64,000 bases of DNA. Source: Sporosarcina beigongshangi. GTDB lineage: Bacteria > Actinomycetota > Actinomycetes > Actinomycetales > Micrococcaceae. Below the pieces are notes generated by a model. That model made no database searches. It was given only the letters and a program-made list of their open reading frames with translations, and was not told where the DNA came from. Each line of letters opens with the position of its first letter. Position 1 is the stretch's first letter. This document shows positions 1 to 10,736 of this stretch, piece after piece. Location: contig NZ_JADHDY010000017.1 in assembly GCF_016820535.1 (NCBI RefSeq), forward strand, positions 1 to 64,000, given 5' to 3'. A program made the position numbers and the translations under genes.

Positions 1-222
1 GGCCACATCACCCGCCAGCCCCACCCCACCGACCGCCGCGCCCTGTCCATCGCCATCACAGCAAAAACTCGGCAGGCAGCCATGGACACGGTAGGCCGCC
101 AGCAAGCAAAACGATTCCACGCAGCGGCCATGCTGACAAGCGAAGAACGCAACGTTGTCATCCGCTTCCTTGATGCAATGACGAAGGAAATCTCCCTCAC
201 GGATGAGCCGTGGGCGCAATAG
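1..222 (+). CDS. MarR-family transcriptional regulator, C-terminal fragment (5' end outside window)
   Basis: The window opens inside a reading frame that ends with TAG at 220-222, leaving 73 residues. The motif HPTDRRALSIAIT is the end of the MarR winged-helix wing (usual form DRRxxxxxLT), followed by the C-terminal dimerisation helices containing LTSEERNVVIRFLDAM. MarR proteins are small dimeric DNA-binding repressors, often ligand responsive. The N-terminal half, including the recognition helix, lies off the window, so target and ligand cannot be guessed. The family call is fairly safe because of the wing motif and the helix that follows it. Confidence 0.8.
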   Translation, partial: GHITRQPHPTDRRALSIAITAKTRQAAMDTVGRQQAKRFHAAAMLTSEERNVVIRFLDAMTKEISLTDEPWAQ

Positions 223-422
223 CCCAATCCCCACGGGCAGCCACTCACACCGAGCAGTGCACTATCTGCCACATCCAGACGGGGCGTCCGCCGAAGGGCA
301 CCGCAAGGAGTCGCCACCGGCAATCCGCGAAATCGGCGCAGGAGCACTCGACTGCTGCACACCAAAACCTGTCAGCGGAACACCTGGGCAACATTTGGGA
401 ACACCGCGTCAACTCTTAAACA

Positions 423-452
423 CGAGAACCCCCTGTCACCAGGAGGTTCTCG
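423..452 (-). terminator. Probable terminator of tRNA-Leu
   Basis: An inverted repeat with 8-bp arms (423-430 and 445-452, CGAGAACC/GGTTCTCG) lies 9 bp downstream of the minus-strand tRNA-Leu and is followed on that strand by GTGTTTAA. The arms are perfect; the T tract is short. Confidence 0.6.
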
Positions 453-461
453 CAAGAAATG

Positions 462-542
462 TACCCGAGGTGGGACTCGAACCCACACACCTTTCGATAC
501 TGCATTTTGAGTGCAGCGCGTCTACCATTCCGCCACTCGGGC
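462..542 (-). tRNA. tRNA-Leu(CAA)
   Basis: Read on the minus strand, this 81-nt element folds as a cloverleaf. The acceptor stem is GCCCGAG with CTCGGGT (one G-U pair), the T arm contains GGTTCGAGTCC, and the anticodon loop is CTCAAAA, giving anticodon CAA for UUG codons. The long variable region fits a class II leucine tRNA. No CCA is encoded. It stands alone, divergent from pdtaR, with its own hairpin terminator downstream. Confidence 0.93.
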
Positions 543-719
543 CTTGTAACAGGGCCACACTGGCTCCGTTACAAAGATCACGCCTTCATTCTTGAATCTC
601 TTCTCAACGAGTGCGCGGAACAACTCTACATGCATATAGGCTGTTTTGTAGAACCCAAGCCCGCCATGGGCCTGATTTTTGCAAAATGTGGTGCACCTCA
701 CCCTTACAAGGAGTTACCT

Positions 720-1322
720 GTGTCTGAACAAACGGATTCCACCCCCACGTCCCCCGCACGCCGTGTCATTGTTGCCGAGGATGAGACCCTGATCCGTTTG
801 GACATCATGGAGATCCTCCGAGGCGAAGGCTATGACGTCGTGGGTGAGGCCGACAACGGCGAGAAGGCTGTGGAGCTCGCAAAGGAGTTGCGCCCGGACC
901 TGGTCCTCATGGACGTCAAGATGCCCGTCATGGACGGCATCACGGCGGCTGAGCACATCGTCAAGGCCCGCATTGCCCCCGTGGTCCTGCTGACCGCCTT
1001 CAGCCAGAAGGAACTGGTGGAGCGCGCCCGCGACGCCGGTGCCATGGCCTACGTGGTCAAGCCCTTCACTCCCGCCGACCTCATCCCGGCCCTTGAAATC
1101 GCACTCTCCCGCCATGAGGAAATCAAGGCACTCGAGGACGAGGTTTCCGACCTCCAGGAGCAGTTCGCCACCCGCAAGCTCGTGGAGCGTGCAAAGAGCC
1201 TGCTGACCACCAAGATGGGCCTGAGCGAGCCCGAGGCGTTCCGCTGGATCCAGAAGACCTCCATGGACCGCCGCCTGAGCATGCGCGAAGTCGCCGAGAC
1301 CATCATCAACCAGGTCAACTAG
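720..1322 (+). CDS. pdtaR: PdtaR-type response regulator with ANTAR RNA-binding domain
   Basis: This 200-residue protein combines an N-terminal receiver domain (about 14-128) with a C-terminal ANTAR domain (about 140-197). The receiver shows the acidic pair E20/D21, phospho-acceptor D65 in LVLMDVKMP, T92 and K114 in YVVKPF. ANTAR domains bind paired hairpins in mRNA and act as antiterminators. The family includes mycobacterial PdtaR, which pairs with sensor kinase PdtaS; no kinase is encoded here, so the partner must lie elsewhere. The GTG start is chosen because ACAAGGAG precedes it by about six bases, although the frame stays open upstream. Pyruvate kinase is convergent immediately downstream, a neighbourhood also seen near pdtaR in mycobacteria. 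Confidence 0.9.
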   Translation: MSEQTDSTPTSPARRVIVAEDETLIRLDIMEILRGEGYDVVGEADNGEKAVELAKELRPDLVLMDVKMPVMDGITAAEHIVKARIAPVVLLTAFSQKELVERARDAGAMAYVVKPFTPADLIPALEIALSRHEEIKALEDEVSDLQEQFATRKLVERAKSLLTTKMGLSEPEAFRWIQKTSMDRRLSMREVAETIINQVN

Positions 1323-1356
1323 GCCTCCACAGGCTCGGCCGGGCCAGCCGGCCAAG

Positions 1357-1424
1357 AATGACACCGATCGCGCTTTTCGATCCCGGGATCCCGGGTTCGG
1401 AAAGCGCGATCGGTGTCATTTTTC
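1357..1424. terminator. Strong bidirectional terminator between pdtaR and pyk
   Basis: Two perfect 20-bp arms (1357-1376 and 1401-1420) flank a 24-nt loop that itself holds the palindrome CCCGGGATCCCGGG. On the plus strand the stem is followed by TTTTCG; on the minus strand the outer AAT end gives a T-poor exit. It lies 34 bp after the pdtaR stop and is the natural rho-independent terminator for that gene. Confidence 0.85.
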
Positions 1425-1528
1425 GTTCCGGCTGTGGGTTCTCTGCTTAAGATCGGCTGCAGGAGCGTTTGCGGAAAACGCCCGCAAACGAGCGTCTCAC
1501 AAGACTCGACCAGCGCCAACATTAACCA

Positions 1529-1581
1529 ACGACGGCGGCACCCGCCCAACGCTTGAAGCGTGAGCCGGGTGCCGCCGTCGT
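1529..1581 (-). terminator. Probable terminator of the gltBD-pyk transcript
   Basis: Perfect 16-bp arms (1529-1544 and 1566-1581) lie 58 bp after the pyk stop codon. On the minus strand the stem is followed by TGGTTAATG, a weak T-rich exit. A smaller 9-bp hairpin (1466-1490, loop AAAACGC) lies between it and the pdtaR terminator, so the 317-bp convergent gap is almost entirely stem-loop DNA. Confidence 0.7.
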
Positions 1582-1639
1582 CAAAGACAGGGCCCATACT
1601 GGCGTGGGACCCGCTGCGGGCAGCGGGAGCCAGTGGGGA

Positions 1640-3127
1640 TCAGTCAGTGGGCCAGGGGCCGATCTTTTCGCGGGTGGCGCCGCCGCCAATTCCGGCTTTG
1701 CCGAGGTCGGCGAGGTCGCCAACCTTGTGCACCTTGACCAGGTTGGTGGAGCCTGCCTGTCCGGGAGGGGAACCGGCTGCGATGACAACCAGGTCGCCTT
1801 CGTTCACAACGCCCTTTTCCAGGAGCGCGGTGTCAACCTGCTCGGTCATGGCGTCCGTGTGGGCGACCATGGGGACCAGGACGGGCTCGATGCCCCAGGC
1901 GAGGGCGAGCTGGTTGCGCACGCGCTCGTCCGGGGTGAAGGCAAAGACATGCTTCGCCGGGCGCAGGCGGGACAGGCGGTGTGCCGAGTCGCCGGACTGC
2001 GTGAACGTGGCAATGTACTTCGCGTCCAGCTGATTGGCGATCTGCACGGCGGCTGCCGTGATGACGCCGCCGCGGGTCCTGGGGTCTGAACCGAGCTTGG
2101 GGATCAGCTTCATGCCGGCCTCAACTTCGGCTGCCTCGATGATCCGCGCCATGGTCTTGACGGTTTCAATCGGGAACTTGCCGACGCTGGTTTCGCCGGA
2201 GAGCATGACTGCATCGGCGCCGTCGAGCACGGCGTTGGCGCAGTCAGAGGCCTCTGCGCGGGTGGGGCGCGGGTTGTCAATCATGGATTCAAGCACCTGC
2301 GTGGCCACAATGACGGGCTTGGCCCAGCGGCGTGCCATTTCAACGCACTGCTTCTGCACCAGCGGAACATCCTCGAGCGGAAGCTCCACACCCAAGTCGC
2401 CTCGGGCAACCATGATTGCGTCGAACGCATCGACGATGGCTTCGAGGTTGGCAACGGCCTGCGGCTTCTCGATCTTGGCGATAACCGGCACGCGGCGGCC
2501 TTCTTCGTCCATGATTTCGTGGACGCGCTTGATGTCGGCGGCGTCGCGCACGAAGGACAGGGCAACAAGGTCAACGCCGCACTCGAGTGCCCAGCGGAGG
2601 TCGTCCTCATCCTTTTCGCTCAGGGCGGGGACGTTCACGGCAACGCCGGGCAGGTTGATGCCCTTGTTGTTGGACACCTTGCCGGGGACGGTCACCTCGG
2701 TGACGACCTTGACGGCGTCAACGGCGGTGGCGCGGACGGAAACCTTGCCGTCGTCGATCAGCATGATGTCACCGACCTTGACGTCCTCGGTGAGGGACTT
2801 CAGCGTGGTGGAGCAGATGTCCTTGGTGCCCGGGACGTCTTCGGTGGTGATGGTGAAAACGTCGCCCACGGCCAGGTCGTAGCCCTCGCCGTTGGCGAAG
2901 CGCCCCAGGCGGATCTTGGGGCCCTGCAGGTCGGCCATGATGGCGACGGGCTTGCCCAGCGCCTCGGCGGCCTTGCGCACGTTGTCATAAGTGTTCTGGT
3001 GCACGGTGTAGTCACCGTGGCTCATGTTCATGCGGGCAACGTTGACGCCCGCCTCCAGTACCGCAAGGGTGTTTTCATAGCTGGCAATCGCCGGCCCGAA
3101 AGTCGCAACAATTTTTGCGCGTCTCAA
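1640..3127 (-). CDS. pyk: Pyruvate kinase
   Basis: This 495-residue protein catalyses phosphoenolpyruvate plus ADP to pyruvate plus ATP, the last step of glycolysis. It has the normal family length (about 470-500), beginning with the barrel strand KIVATFGPA. Substrate and metal motifs include IAKIEKPQAV, MVARGDLGVE and MLSGETSVGKFP, and the C-terminal domain runs to the end. The start is TTG at 3127-3125; it is preferred because the protein begins right at the conserved first barrel strand and no upstream ATG fits. The start lies 68 bp after the gltD stop on the same strand, so it could be read from the glt transcript or from its own promoter in that gap. Confidence 0.97.
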   Translation of the reverse strand: MRRAKIVATFGPAIASYENTLAVLEAGVNVARMNMSHGDYTVHQNTYDNVRKAAEALGKPVAIMADLQGPKIRLGRFANGEGYDLAVGDVFTITTEDVPGTKDICSTTLKSLTEDVKVGDIMLIDDGKVSVRATAVDAVKVVTEVTVPGKVSNNKGINLPGVAVNVPALSEKDEDDLRWALECGVDLVALSFVRDAADIKRVHEIMDEEGRRVPVIAKIEKPQAVANLEAIVDAFDAIMVARGDLGVELPLEDVPLVQKQCVEMARRWAKPVIVATQVLESMIDNPRPTRAEASDCANAVLDGADAVMLSGETSVGKFPIETVKTMARIIEAAEVEAGMKLIPKLGSDPRTRGGVITAAAVQIANQLDAKYIATFTQSGDSAHRLSRLRPAKHVFAFTPDERVRNQLALAWGIEPVLVPMVAHTDAMTEQVDTALLEKGVVNEGDLVVIAAGSPPGQAGSTNLVKVHKVGDLADLGKAGIGGGATREKIGPWPTD

Positions 3128-3195
3128 TGTACCTACCTAATGTGTGGTTTTCAGCATAAATCTTTGGTGCCCCCAGACAGCCTATCGCCTAGAGG

Positions 3196-4662
3196 CTACA
3201 CACTGATAGCTGATTCACTGGGTGAGACGGGAGCGGGCAGGAATGTTTCGCCCATGAGGAATTTGTCTACCGCGGCAGCACAGGCCCGTCCCTCGGCAAT
3301 GGCCCAGACAATCAGCGACTGGCCGCGGCCCGCATCGCCGGCGGCAAAGACGCCGTCGCGCGCCGTCATGTAGTACCCGTCTCGGTTAACATTTCCACGC
3401 GAATCCAGGCTGACGGGCAGTTGGTGGGTCAGCTCAGCGGTTTCCGGACCCGTGAAGCCGAGCGCCAGGAACACCAGGTCCGCCGGGATGATCCGCTCCG
3501 TGCCCTCCTTCGGCACGCGCCGGCCGCCAACGTATTCCGTTTCGGCGATCTTCAGCCCGGTGAGCACGCCGTCCTCCCCCAGAAACTCCACGGTGGAGGC
3601 CAGGTAGCTCCGCTCGCCGCCTTCCTCGTGGGCGCTGGCGACCTCGAACAGGTTGGGGAACGTGGGCCACGGCTGTGCCCCGGTGCGCTCCAGCGGCGGC
3701 TGCTTGCCGATGGCCAGCGTGGTCACGGAGGCCGCCTGCTGGCGGTGCGCCGTGCCCAGGCAGTCGGCGCCGGTGTCGCCGCCGCCCAAGATGACCACAT
3801 GCTTGCCGGCCGCATCAATCCGGGCCGGGCCGGCACCGTCGAACACGTCCCCGGCCACGACGCGGTTGGCCTGCACCAGGTAGTCCATGGCGAAATGCAC
3901 GCCGGACAGGGCCCGGCCGGGGATGGGGAGGTCGCGCGGCACGGTGGCGCCCGTGCAGACCACGACAGCGTCGTAGCGGCGGCGCAGCTGCTCCCAGCTG
4001 ATGTCCTTGCCCACCTCGACGCCGGCGCGGAAGCGTGTGCCTTCGGCCTCCATCTGTGCGATGCGCCGGTCAACGCTTTCCTTTTCCAGCTTGAAGTCGG
4101 GGATGCCGTAACGCAGCAGCCCGCCAATGCGGTCGTCGCGTTCGTAGACGGCCACGGTGTGCCCCGTGCGGGTCAGCTGCTGTGCGGCTGCCAGACCTGC
4201 CGGGCCGGAGCCGACGACGGCGACCGTCTTGCCGGTGAGCCGGGCCGGGGGCAGCGGGTGCACCCAGTCCTGGTTGAAGGCCTCATCGATGATCGAGACC
4301 TCCACCTGTTTGATAGTGACGGCAGGCTGGTTGATGGACAGCACGCAGGCACTTTCACACGGTGCGGGGCAGAGCCGGCCGGTCCATTCGGGGAAGTTGT
4401 TGGTGGAGTGCAGGCGCTCCGCGGCCTCCTGGCCCTTGTCGCGCCAGGTGAGGTCGTTCCACTCCGGGATCAGGTTTCCCAGCGGGCAGCCCTGGTGGCA
4501 GAACGGCACGCCGCAGTCCATGCAGCGCCCGGCCTGCGACTTCAGGATGCCCTTCTCCTGCGCCTCATAGACTTCCTTCCAGTCCATGATGCGCACCGGG
4601 ACGGGGCGCCGCTTTTGGGTGATGCGTTCCCTGTTGTTCAAAAAACCGTGCGGATCAGCCAC
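3196..4662 (-). CDS. gltD: Glutamate synthase small subunit (NADPH-dependent)
   Basis: This 488-residue protein is the FAD/NADPH-binding subunit that feeds electrons to GltB for making two glutamates from glutamine and 2-oxoglutarate. The N-terminal region holds the cysteine cluster C47, C50, C55 and C59 ([14 protein letters not shown]), which ligates iron-sulfur centres. Two dinucleotide folds follow: [14 protein letters not shown] for FAD and [15 protein letters not shown] for NADPH. The C-terminal FAD motif [18 protein letters not shown] is present. The start is GTG at 4662, which overlaps the last 8 bp of gltB; the very long extension upstream of it is just gltB sequence read in another frame. 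Tight overlap implies translational coupling of the two subunits. Confidence 0.96.
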   Translation of the reverse strand: MADPHGFLNNRERITQKRRPVPVRIMDWKEVYEAQEKGILKSQAGRCMDCGVPFCHQGCPLGNLIPEWNDLTWRDKGQEAAERLHSTNNFPEWTGRLCPAPCESACVLSINQPAVTIKQVEVSIIDEAFNQDWVHPLPPARLTGKTVAVVGSGPAGLAAAQQLTRTGHTVAVYERDDRIGGLLRYGIPDFKLEKESVDRRIAQMEAEGTRFRAGVEVGKDISWEQLRRRYDAVVVCTGATVPRDLPIPGRALSGVHFAMDYLVQANRVVAGDVFDGAGPARIDAAGKHVVILGGGDTGADCLGTAHRQQAASVTTLAIGKQPPLERTGAQPWPTFPNLFEVASAHEEGGERSYLASTVEFLGEDGVLTGLKIAETEYVGGRRVPKEGTERIIPADLVFLALGFTGPETAELTHQLPVSLDSRGNVNRDGYYMTARDGVFAAGDAGRGQSLIVWAIAEGRACAAAVDKFLMGETFLPAPVSPSESAISV

Positions 4663-7600
4663 CGGTGACCTCCAAAATCTTCTGCCAGGCGGTTGCACCG
4701 TCCGGGTCCTCTCCCAGCCCGGCTGATGCCAGGCGGGTTTCCAATACTGCCGCGTAGTCGCGGGGCAAAATCTTGGTGAAGCGTGCGGCGGCGGCCGGGA
4801 ACGCGGCCAGCAGCGCGTGTGCCGCCGCCGAGTCCGTCTCTTCGGCATGCCGGGCCAGCAGTGAGCCGACAAGGTCCTTGTCGGCGCCGTCGAGCGCCAG
4901 CAATGTCAGCTCACCGGAATCCAGGGCAGCCTTGTTCAGCTGGCGGGAGTCCAGGTCCAGGACGTAGGCGGTGCCGCCGGACATGCCAGCGGCGAAGTTG
5001 CGGCCCACGGGGCCGAGGATGAGCGCGGTCCCGCCGGTCATGTACTCGCAGCCGTGGTCGCCGATGCCCTCCACCACCGCGGTGGCGCCGGAGTTGCGGA
5101 CCAGGAAGCGCTCCCCCACCAGGCCGTTGAGGAACATCTCCCCGCTGGTGGCACCGTAGCCGATCACGTTGCCGGCGATCACGTTGGATCCGGCGTTGAG
5201 CGTGCTGCCGCGGTGCGGGCGGACCGTGATCCGGCCGCCGGAAAGGCCCTTGCCCACGTAGTCATTGGCCTCGCCAAGCAAGCGCAGCGTGATGCCTGCG
5301 GGCATGAACGCGCCGAGCGACTGCCCGGCCTGGCCTTCCAGCGTGACGTCGATGGTGTCCGGGCCCAGCAGCTCCGTGCCGAAGGTCCGGGTCACGTGGT
5401 GGCCCAGCATGGTGCCCACCGAGCGGTCGGTGTTGACGACAGGGAGGCTGATTTTCACGGGCCTGCGGGCGGTCAGGGCCTCGCCGGACATGGCCAGCAA
5501 CTGCTGGTCAAAGTGCTTTTCCAGCTCGTGGTTCTGGCTGGTGAGGTTGCGCACCGGGGCATCGGCCGGGACGCCGGCGTCGGACAGGATGGGCGAGAGG
5601 TCCAGCCCGGCCGTCTTCCAATGGTCCATGGCGGCTTCCAGCTCCAGCACCTCGCTGTGGCCGATGGCCTCCTCGAGGCTGCGAAAGCCAAGTTCCGCGA
5701 GCAGCTCGCGGACCTCCTCGGCCAGGAACTCAAAGAAGTTGACCACAAACTCGGGCTTGCCGCTGAAACGGCTGCGCAGCTCCGGGTTCTGGGTCGCCAC
5801 GCCCACGGGGCAAGTGTCCAGGTGGCAGACGCGCATCATGACGCAACCGGAAACCACCAGGGGGGCGGTGGCAAAGCCGTACTCCTCGGCGCCCAGCAGC
5901 GCGGCGATGACCACGTCGCGGCCGGTCTTGAGCTGGCCGTCGACCTGTACCACGACGCGTTCGCGCAGCCCGTTCAGGCGCAGCGTCTGCTGCGTTTCTG
6001 CCAGTCCCAGCTCCCACGGCATGCCCGCATGCTTGAGCGAGTTGAGCGGGCTGGCGCCTGTGCCGCCGTCGTGCCCTGAGACAAGGACGACGTCGGCCTT
6101 GGCCTTGGTCACCCCCGCCGCCACCGTGCCGATCCCCAGTTCAGAGACGAGCTTGACGTGGACCCGCGCCTCGGGGTTGGCGCGCTTGCAGTCGTGGATC
6201 AGCTGCGCCAGGTCCTCGATCGAGTAGATGTCGTGGTGCGGGGGCGGGGAGATGAGTCCGACGCCGGGTGTGGAGTGCCGGGTTGCGGCGATCCACGGGT
6301 ACACCTTCTTGGCCATGAGCTGGCCACCCTCGCCGGGCTTGGCGCCCTGGGCCATCTTGATCTGGATGTCTGTCGCGTTGCTCAGGTACAGGCTTGTGAC
6401 ACCGAAGCGGCCGGAGGCGACCTGCTTGATGGCGCTGCGCCGCTCCGGGTCAAGGAGGCGGTCCACGTCTTCGCCGCCCTCGCCCGTGTTGGACTTGGCG
6501 CCCAGGCGATTCATGGCGATGGCCAGTGTCTGGTGGGCTTCCTGGGAAATGGAGCCGTAGCTCATGGCGCCAGTGGAGAAACGCTTGACGATCGTGGCGA
6601 CCGATTCCACTTCCTCCAGGGGCACGGGCGTGCGGTCCTTGAATCCCAGCAGGCCGCGGAAGGTGTTCAGCTTCTCGGACTGGTCGTTGACGCCGTCGCT
6701 GTACTTCTTGAAGATGTCATAGCGGCGTTCCCGCGTGGCGTGCTGGAGGCGGAACACGGTGTCCGGGTTGAACAGGTGCGGCTCACCGTCGCGGCGCCAC
6801 TGGTACTCGCCGCCGCCCAGGAGGGGGCGGTGCGGGACGTCGACGCCGTCAACCGGGTAGGCGTTCAGGTGCCGTGCCGCGACCTCGGCCGCGATGACGT
6901 CCAGACCCACGCCGCCCAGCTGGGAGGCCGTGCCGGTGAAGTATTGGTTGATGAATCCCTGGGACAGGCCCAGTGCCTCGAAGGTCTGCGCACCACAGTA
7001 TGAAGCCACGGTGGAGATGCCCATCTTGGACATGATCTTCAGGACGCCCTTGCCCAGTCCCTTGATGAGGTTGTGGACGGCTTCCTCCGCCGAGACGCCG
7101 GTGACGTCGCCGGTGCGGACCAGGTCCTCGACTGACTCCATGGCCAGGTAGGGGTTGACGGCTGCCGCGCCGTAGCCGACCAGGACCGCCACGTGGTGGA
7201 CTTCCCGCACGTCGCCGGCTTCGACGACGAGGGAGACCTTGGTGCGGTTGGCACTGCGCAGCAGGTGGTGGTGCACCGCGCTCAGGAGCAGCAGCGACGG
7301 GATGGGAGCCCAGGTTGCGGAGGAGTCGCGGTCCGAGAGCACAATGTACTGCGCGCCGCGGTTGATCGCGCCGGAGACCTGCTCACAGATTTCGCCCAGC
7401 CGGGCACGCAGGGCGGGCTCACCGCCGTCGAGCTTGTACAGGCCGCGCACCTTCATGGCGATCCGTTCACCGCCCGAGCCGTCGGACAGCAGGGGGCTTT
7501 CCATGTTGGCGATCTTGGCGAGGTCGTCGTTGTCAATGACGGGGAAAGTCAGTGCGAGCTGCGGCGCCTTGACCTTGTTGCGGGAGAGCAGGTTGCCCTG

Positions 7601-9292
7601 GGGGCCGATGGTGGTGTTGAGCGAGGTGACAAGTTCCTCGCGGATGGCGTCCAGCGGCGGGTTGGTGACCTGGGCGAATTGCTGGACAAAGTAGTCGAAG
7701 AGCAGGCGGGGGCGCTTGGACAGCACGGCGACGGGCGTGTCGGTGCCCATGGCACCCAGCGGCTCGGCACCGGTTTTCGCCATGGGGCCAAGGAGGATTT
7801 TCAGTTCCTCGGTGGTGTAGCCGAAGGTGCGCTGGCGGTGCAGCACGGAGGCGGTGGTGTGGACGATGTGCTCGCGTTCGGGCAGCTCGGCAAGCCGGAG
7901 CGTGTTCTCACGGGCCCAGTCGGCGTAGGGGTTCGCGGCGGCAGCCTGTGCCTTGATGTCGGCGTCGCTGATGAGCCTGCCCTGCTCGGTGTCGACCAGG
8001 AACATGGTTCCGGGCGCCACGCGGCCCTTCTCAACGATGGATTCCGGGGCAAGGTCCAGCACGCCCACTTCGGAGGCGAGGACCACGAGTCCCTCGTCGG
8101 TGACCCAGTAGCGGGCGGGGCGCAGTCCGTTGCGGTCCAGGGTGGCGCCGACGAGCGTGCCGTCAGTGAACGACACGGCAGCGGGGCCGTCCCACGGCTC
8201 CATCATGAGCGAGTGGTATTCGTAGAACGCCCTGCGGGCGGGGTCCATGGTGGCGTGGTTCTCCCAGGCCTCGGGGATCATCATCATGATCGCCTCCGTC
8301 ATGGGGCGCCCCGACAGCCAGAGCAGTTCAGCGACCTCGTCAAAGGATGCCGAGTCCGAGGCTCCGGGGGTGCAGATGGGGAACAGCTCTTCGGGGCTGT
8401 CGCCCAGCAGGGCATGGGACATGGTTGACTGGCGGGCGCGCATCCAGTTGCGGTTCCCCTTGACCGTGTTGATTTCGCCGTTGTGGGCGATCGTGCGGAA
8501 GGGCTGGGCCAGAGGCCATGACGGGAAGGTGTTGGTGGAGAAGCGCGAGTGCACCACCGCGAGCTTCGAGGCGAAGCGGTCATCGGAGAGGTCCGGGTAG
8601 AACGGCTCCAGCTGAGCCGTGGTCACCATGCCCTTGTAGACGATGGTCTTGGAGGAGAACGACGGGAAATAAACGCCCAGCTTCTGCTGTGAGCGCTTGC
8701 GCAGGCGGAACGCCTTGCGGTCCAGCTCGTTGGCCTCCCTGGTGTCCAGGGTGGCGGCACCATTGTGCAAAGACACGAAGAGCTGGCTGAAATGCGGCAT
8801 GCATGCCTCGGCGGCAGCCCCCACGAGGCCGTGGGTCACCGGCACCTCGCGCCAGCCCAGGACCGAGAGGCCCTCCTGGCCGGCCAATGATTCCAGGCCC
8901 GCCCTTGCGGCGGCCTGTTCCTGGGGGTCGGTGGGGAGGAAGGCAGTGCCGGCCGCATAGTGGCCCTGCTCCGGCAGGTCGAAGCCCGCCACGGCACGGA
9001 AGAACGTGTCGGGAATCTGCGTCAGGATGCCGGCGCCGTCGCCGGTTCCCTCGTCGGCGCCAACCGCGCCGCGGTGCTCCAGGCGGCGCAGGGCGATGAG
9101 TGCCTGGGCCACGATGTCGTGGCCGGCCGTGCCGCGGAGTGTGGCGACGATGGCCAGGCCGCAGGCATCCTTTTCACTCTCAGGCTGGTACAGCCCGGCC
9201 TGGTCCGGCATGGAGGCAAAGCGCGCAAACGGCGACATGGCCTCGGCTGCCTCTGGAATCTGGTGGGAGTCACGTGCATTGTTCAGTGTCAC
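4655..9292 (-). CDS. gltB: Glutamate synthase large subunit
   Basis: This 1545-residue protein is the class II glutamine amidotransferase/FMN subunit of glutamate synthase. After a 43-residue propeptide, C44 in [14 protein letters not shown] should be the processed N-terminal nucleophile. The central and FMN-binding domains contain the 3Fe-4S ligand region [15 protein letters not shown]. The C-terminal GXGXG repeat domain includes [22 protein letters not shown] chose the GTG at 9292 (VTLNNARD), with GGAAGGA upstream, because it leaves a typical propeptide; the open frame extends about 136 codons further but in low-GC promoter-like DNA. It is first in the gltB-gltD(-pyk) transcript. Confidence 0.95.
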   Translation of the reverse strand: MTLNNARDSHQIPEAAEAMSPFARFASMPDQAGLYQPESEKDACGLAIVATLRGTAGHDIVAQALIALRRLEHRGAVGADEGTGDGAGILTQIPDTFFRAVAGFDLPEQGHYAAGTAFLPTDPQEQAAARAGLESLAGQEGLSVLGWREVPVTHGLVGAAAEACMPHFSQLFVSLHNGAATLDTREANELDRKAFRLRKRSQQKLGVYFPSFSSKTIVYKGMVTTAQLEPFYPDLSDDRFASKLAVVHSRFSTNTFPSWPLAQPFRTIAHNGEINTVKGNRNWMRARQSTMSHALLGDSPEELFPICTPGASDSASFDEVAELLWLSGRPMTEAIMMMIPEAWENHATMDPARRAFYEYHSLMMEPWDGPAAVSFTDGTLVGATLDRNGLRPARYWVTDEGLVVLASEVGVLDLAPESIVEKGRVAPGTMFLVDTEQGRLISDADIKAQAAAANPYADWARENTLRLAELPEREHIVHTTASVLHRQRTFGYTTEELKILLGPMAKTGAEPLGAMGTDTPVAVLSKRPRLLFDYFVQQFAQVTNPPLDAIREELVTSLNTTIGPQGNLLSRNKVKAPQLALTFPVIDNDDLAKIANMESPLLSDGSGGERIAMKVRGLYKLDGGEPALRARLGEICEQVSGAINRGAQYIVLSDRDSSATWAPIPSLLLLSAVHHHLLRSANRTKVSLVVEAGDVREVHHVAVLVGYGAAAVNPYLAMESVEDLVRTGDVTGVSAEEAVHNLIKGLGKGVLKIMSKMGISTVASYCGAQTFEALGLSQGFINQYFTGTASQLGGVGLDVIAAEVAARHLNAYPVDGVDVPHRPLLGGGEYQWRRDGEPHLFNPDTVFRLQHATRERRYDIFKKYSDGVNDQSEKLNTFRGLLGFKDRTPVPLEEVESVATIVKRFSTGAMSYGSISQEAHQTLAIAMNRLGAKSNTGEGGEDVDRLLDPERRSAIKQVASGRFGVTSLYLSNATDIQIKMAQGAKPGEGGQLMAKKVYPWIAATRHSTPGVGLISPPPHHDIYSIEDLAQLIHDCKRANPEARVHVKLVSELGIGTVAAGVTKAKADVVLVSGHDGGTGASPLNSLKHAGMPWELGLAETQQTLRLNGLRERVVVQVDGQLKTGRDVVIAALLGAEEYGFATAPLVVSGCVMMRVCHLDTCPVGVATQNPELRSRFSGKPEFVVNFFEFLAEEVRELLAELGFRSLEEAIGHSEVLELEAAMDHWKTAGLDLSPILSDAGVPADAPVRNLTSQNHELEKHFDQQLLAMSGEALTARRPVKISLPVVNTDRSVGTMLGHHVTRTFGTELLGPDTIDVTLEGQAGQSLGAFMPAGITLRLLGEANDYVGKGLSGGRITVRPHRGSTLNAGSNVIAGNVIGYGATSGEMFLNGLVGERFLVRNSGATAVVEGIGDHGCEYMTGGTALILGPVGRNFAAGMSGGTAYVLDLDSRQLNKAALDSGELTLLALDGADKDLVGSLLARHAEETDSAAAHALLAAFPAAAARFTKILPRDYAAVLETRLASAGLGEDPDGATAWQKILEVTGG

Positions 9293-9650
9293 GACGTGTA
9301 AGTCCTTCCCCGTGAATGAGCGATTGGTGGGGACGACGCTGGCCCGCACGGTGGGGGGCGGTTCCCGCCCAACGTTTCGGCGAACATGCAGTTCACCGTG
9401 CACTTGCACAACGAAAGACGGTCCAGCGGGCCGTCCGTTTTGCGCAGCGGTTTTTACTATATAACCGCCCGCGTGGGCACAATAAGCATTTCTCATTATT
9501 TGACACGATATGCAAGAACAGTAATATTTGGGCCTTGCCACGGGGAGCATGGACGCCGGATAAGGCTCAACATGCCGGTTGCGGCCGGGTGAATGGCCTG
9601 CGGCAAGGCAGGCCGGCCGTGCTGCTAAACCGGGGGCCTTAAACGACGAA
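9293..9650 (-). promoter_or_regulatory. gltB upstream region, locally AT-rich
   Basis: No gene is seen in this 358-bp stretch. Between about 9455 and 9535 the DNA is unusually AT-rich for the window. On the minus strand it contains TATATAGT (a plausible -10) and an AATAA...TTATT inverted pair further upstream. This is where the glt promoter and any nitrogen control site should lie, but I could not match a named operator. Confidence 0.4.
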
Positions 9651-9696
9651 AGTCCCCGGCCCTGCCGCCACTTGAAGTGGGGCAGGGCCGGGGACT
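9651..9696 (-). terminator. Terminator of the hisI-trp-lgt operon
   Basis: Perfect 16-bp GC-rich arms (9651-9666 and 9681-9696) enclose a smaller CCACT/AGTGG stem. On the minus strand the structure is followed by TTTCGTCGTTTAA. It starts 23 bp after the lgt stop, so it closes the long operon. Confidence 0.85.
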
Positions 9697-9719
9697 GCAA
9701 TCAGTGCAGGCAGGACCGC

Positions 9720-10736
9720 CTATGCGTCCGGGGAAGTGTCCTTGGCAGGGTCCTTGCCTTCAGCGTCCTCGCCGATGTCCTTGGCGCCGCCGGCAGCGAA
9801 CCCGTCCTTGGCCGCACTGCCGGCAGCCGCCGGTGCCACGGGTTCACTGCCGGCCAGGTAAACGGACTCGTCGTCCTTGCCGCGGCGCAGGATGCCTATC
9901 ACGATGAACGCAACAAGGGCGCCGACGAACACCAGGATGCTGGTCCACACATTCAGGCGTGCGGTGATGCCCAGAATCGTGATCTGTTCGGCGGCATCGA
10001 TGCGCAGCATCTCAATCCAGACCCGTCCGGCCGTGTAGATCATGGCGTAGAGCAGGAAGAGGCGGCCGGTGCGGAGCTTGAGTTTGCGGTCCAGCAGCAG
10101 GAGTGCGGCAACGCCCAGCAGGTTCCAGACGCATTCGTACAGGAAGGTGGGGTGGAACAGGGTGTCGGGGCTGTAGCCGGCCGGCACGAACTCGGGCGAC
10201 ACACTCAGGCCCCAGGGCAGCGTGGTGGGGCCGCCGAAGAGTTCCTGGTTGAAGTAGTTGCCCCAGCGGCCGATCGCCTGGGCCAGCAAAATGCCGGGTG
10301 CGGCCGCGTCGATGAAGGCCGAAATCTTCACGTTCGCGCGGCGGCAGCCAATCCAGGCGCCGACAACTCCCAACAGGACGGCGCCCCAGATGCCAAGGCC
10401 GCCCAGCCAGATCTGCGGGATCAGGGCCAGGTTGCCGGTGCCGTCAAAGCCCGGGCCAAAGTAGGCGTCAGGTGAGGAGAAGACATGGTAGAGCCGGCCG
10501 CCGATGATGCCGAAGGGGATGGCCCAAATGGCGATGTCCCAGATGGATCCTTCAGGGCCGCCGCGGCGCTTCCAGCGGCGGTCTGTCAACCAGATCGCGG
10601 CGATGATGCCGAGCAGGATGCAGAGCGCGTAGGCGTGGATTCGCAGCGGGCCGATGTCGAACCCGGACCAGGTGGGTGCCGGGATTGCCGCAACCACGTT
10701 CGTGGCGAGGGCATGGGGTGCAAGGGTGAAAATCAC
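9720..10736 (-). CDS. lgt: Prolipoprotein diacylglyceryl transferase
   Basis: This 338-residue membrane enzyme transfers diacylglycerol from phosphatidylglycerol to the lipobox cysteine of prolipoproteins, the first step of lipoprotein maturation. It shows about seven membrane segments, the invariant signature QAIGRWGNYFNQELFG, and HAY near the N-terminus. The last 60 or so residues form an Ala/Asp/Lys-rich hydrophilic tail common in actinobacterial Lgt. The GTG start overlaps the trpA stop by 4 bp (GTGA), so it is translationally coupled to the trp operon. A lipoprotein that would need it is encoded in the same window (48278). Confidence 0.96.
   Translation of the reverse strand: MIFTLAPHALATNVVAAIPAPTWSGFDIGPLRIHAYALCILLGIIAAIWLTDRRWKRRGGPEGSIWDIAIWAIPFGIIGGRLYHVFSSPDAYFGPGFDGTGNLALIPQIWLGGLGIWGAVLLGVVGAWIGCRRANVKISAFIDAAAPGILLAQAIGRWGNYFNQELFGGPTTLPWGLSVSPEFVPAGYSPDTLFHPTFLYECVWNLLGVAALLLLDRKLKLRTGRLFLLYAMIYTAGRVWIEMLRIDAAEQITILGITARLNVWTSILVFVGALVAFIVIGILRRGKDDESVYLAGSEPVAPAAAGSAAKDGFAAGGAKDIGEDAEGKDPAKDTSPDA

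Noticed and set aside
5054-9464. Several long plus-strand frames opposite gltB
   Set aside because: High-GC antisense shadows; none has domain motifs, while the minus-strand gltB is complete and continuous.
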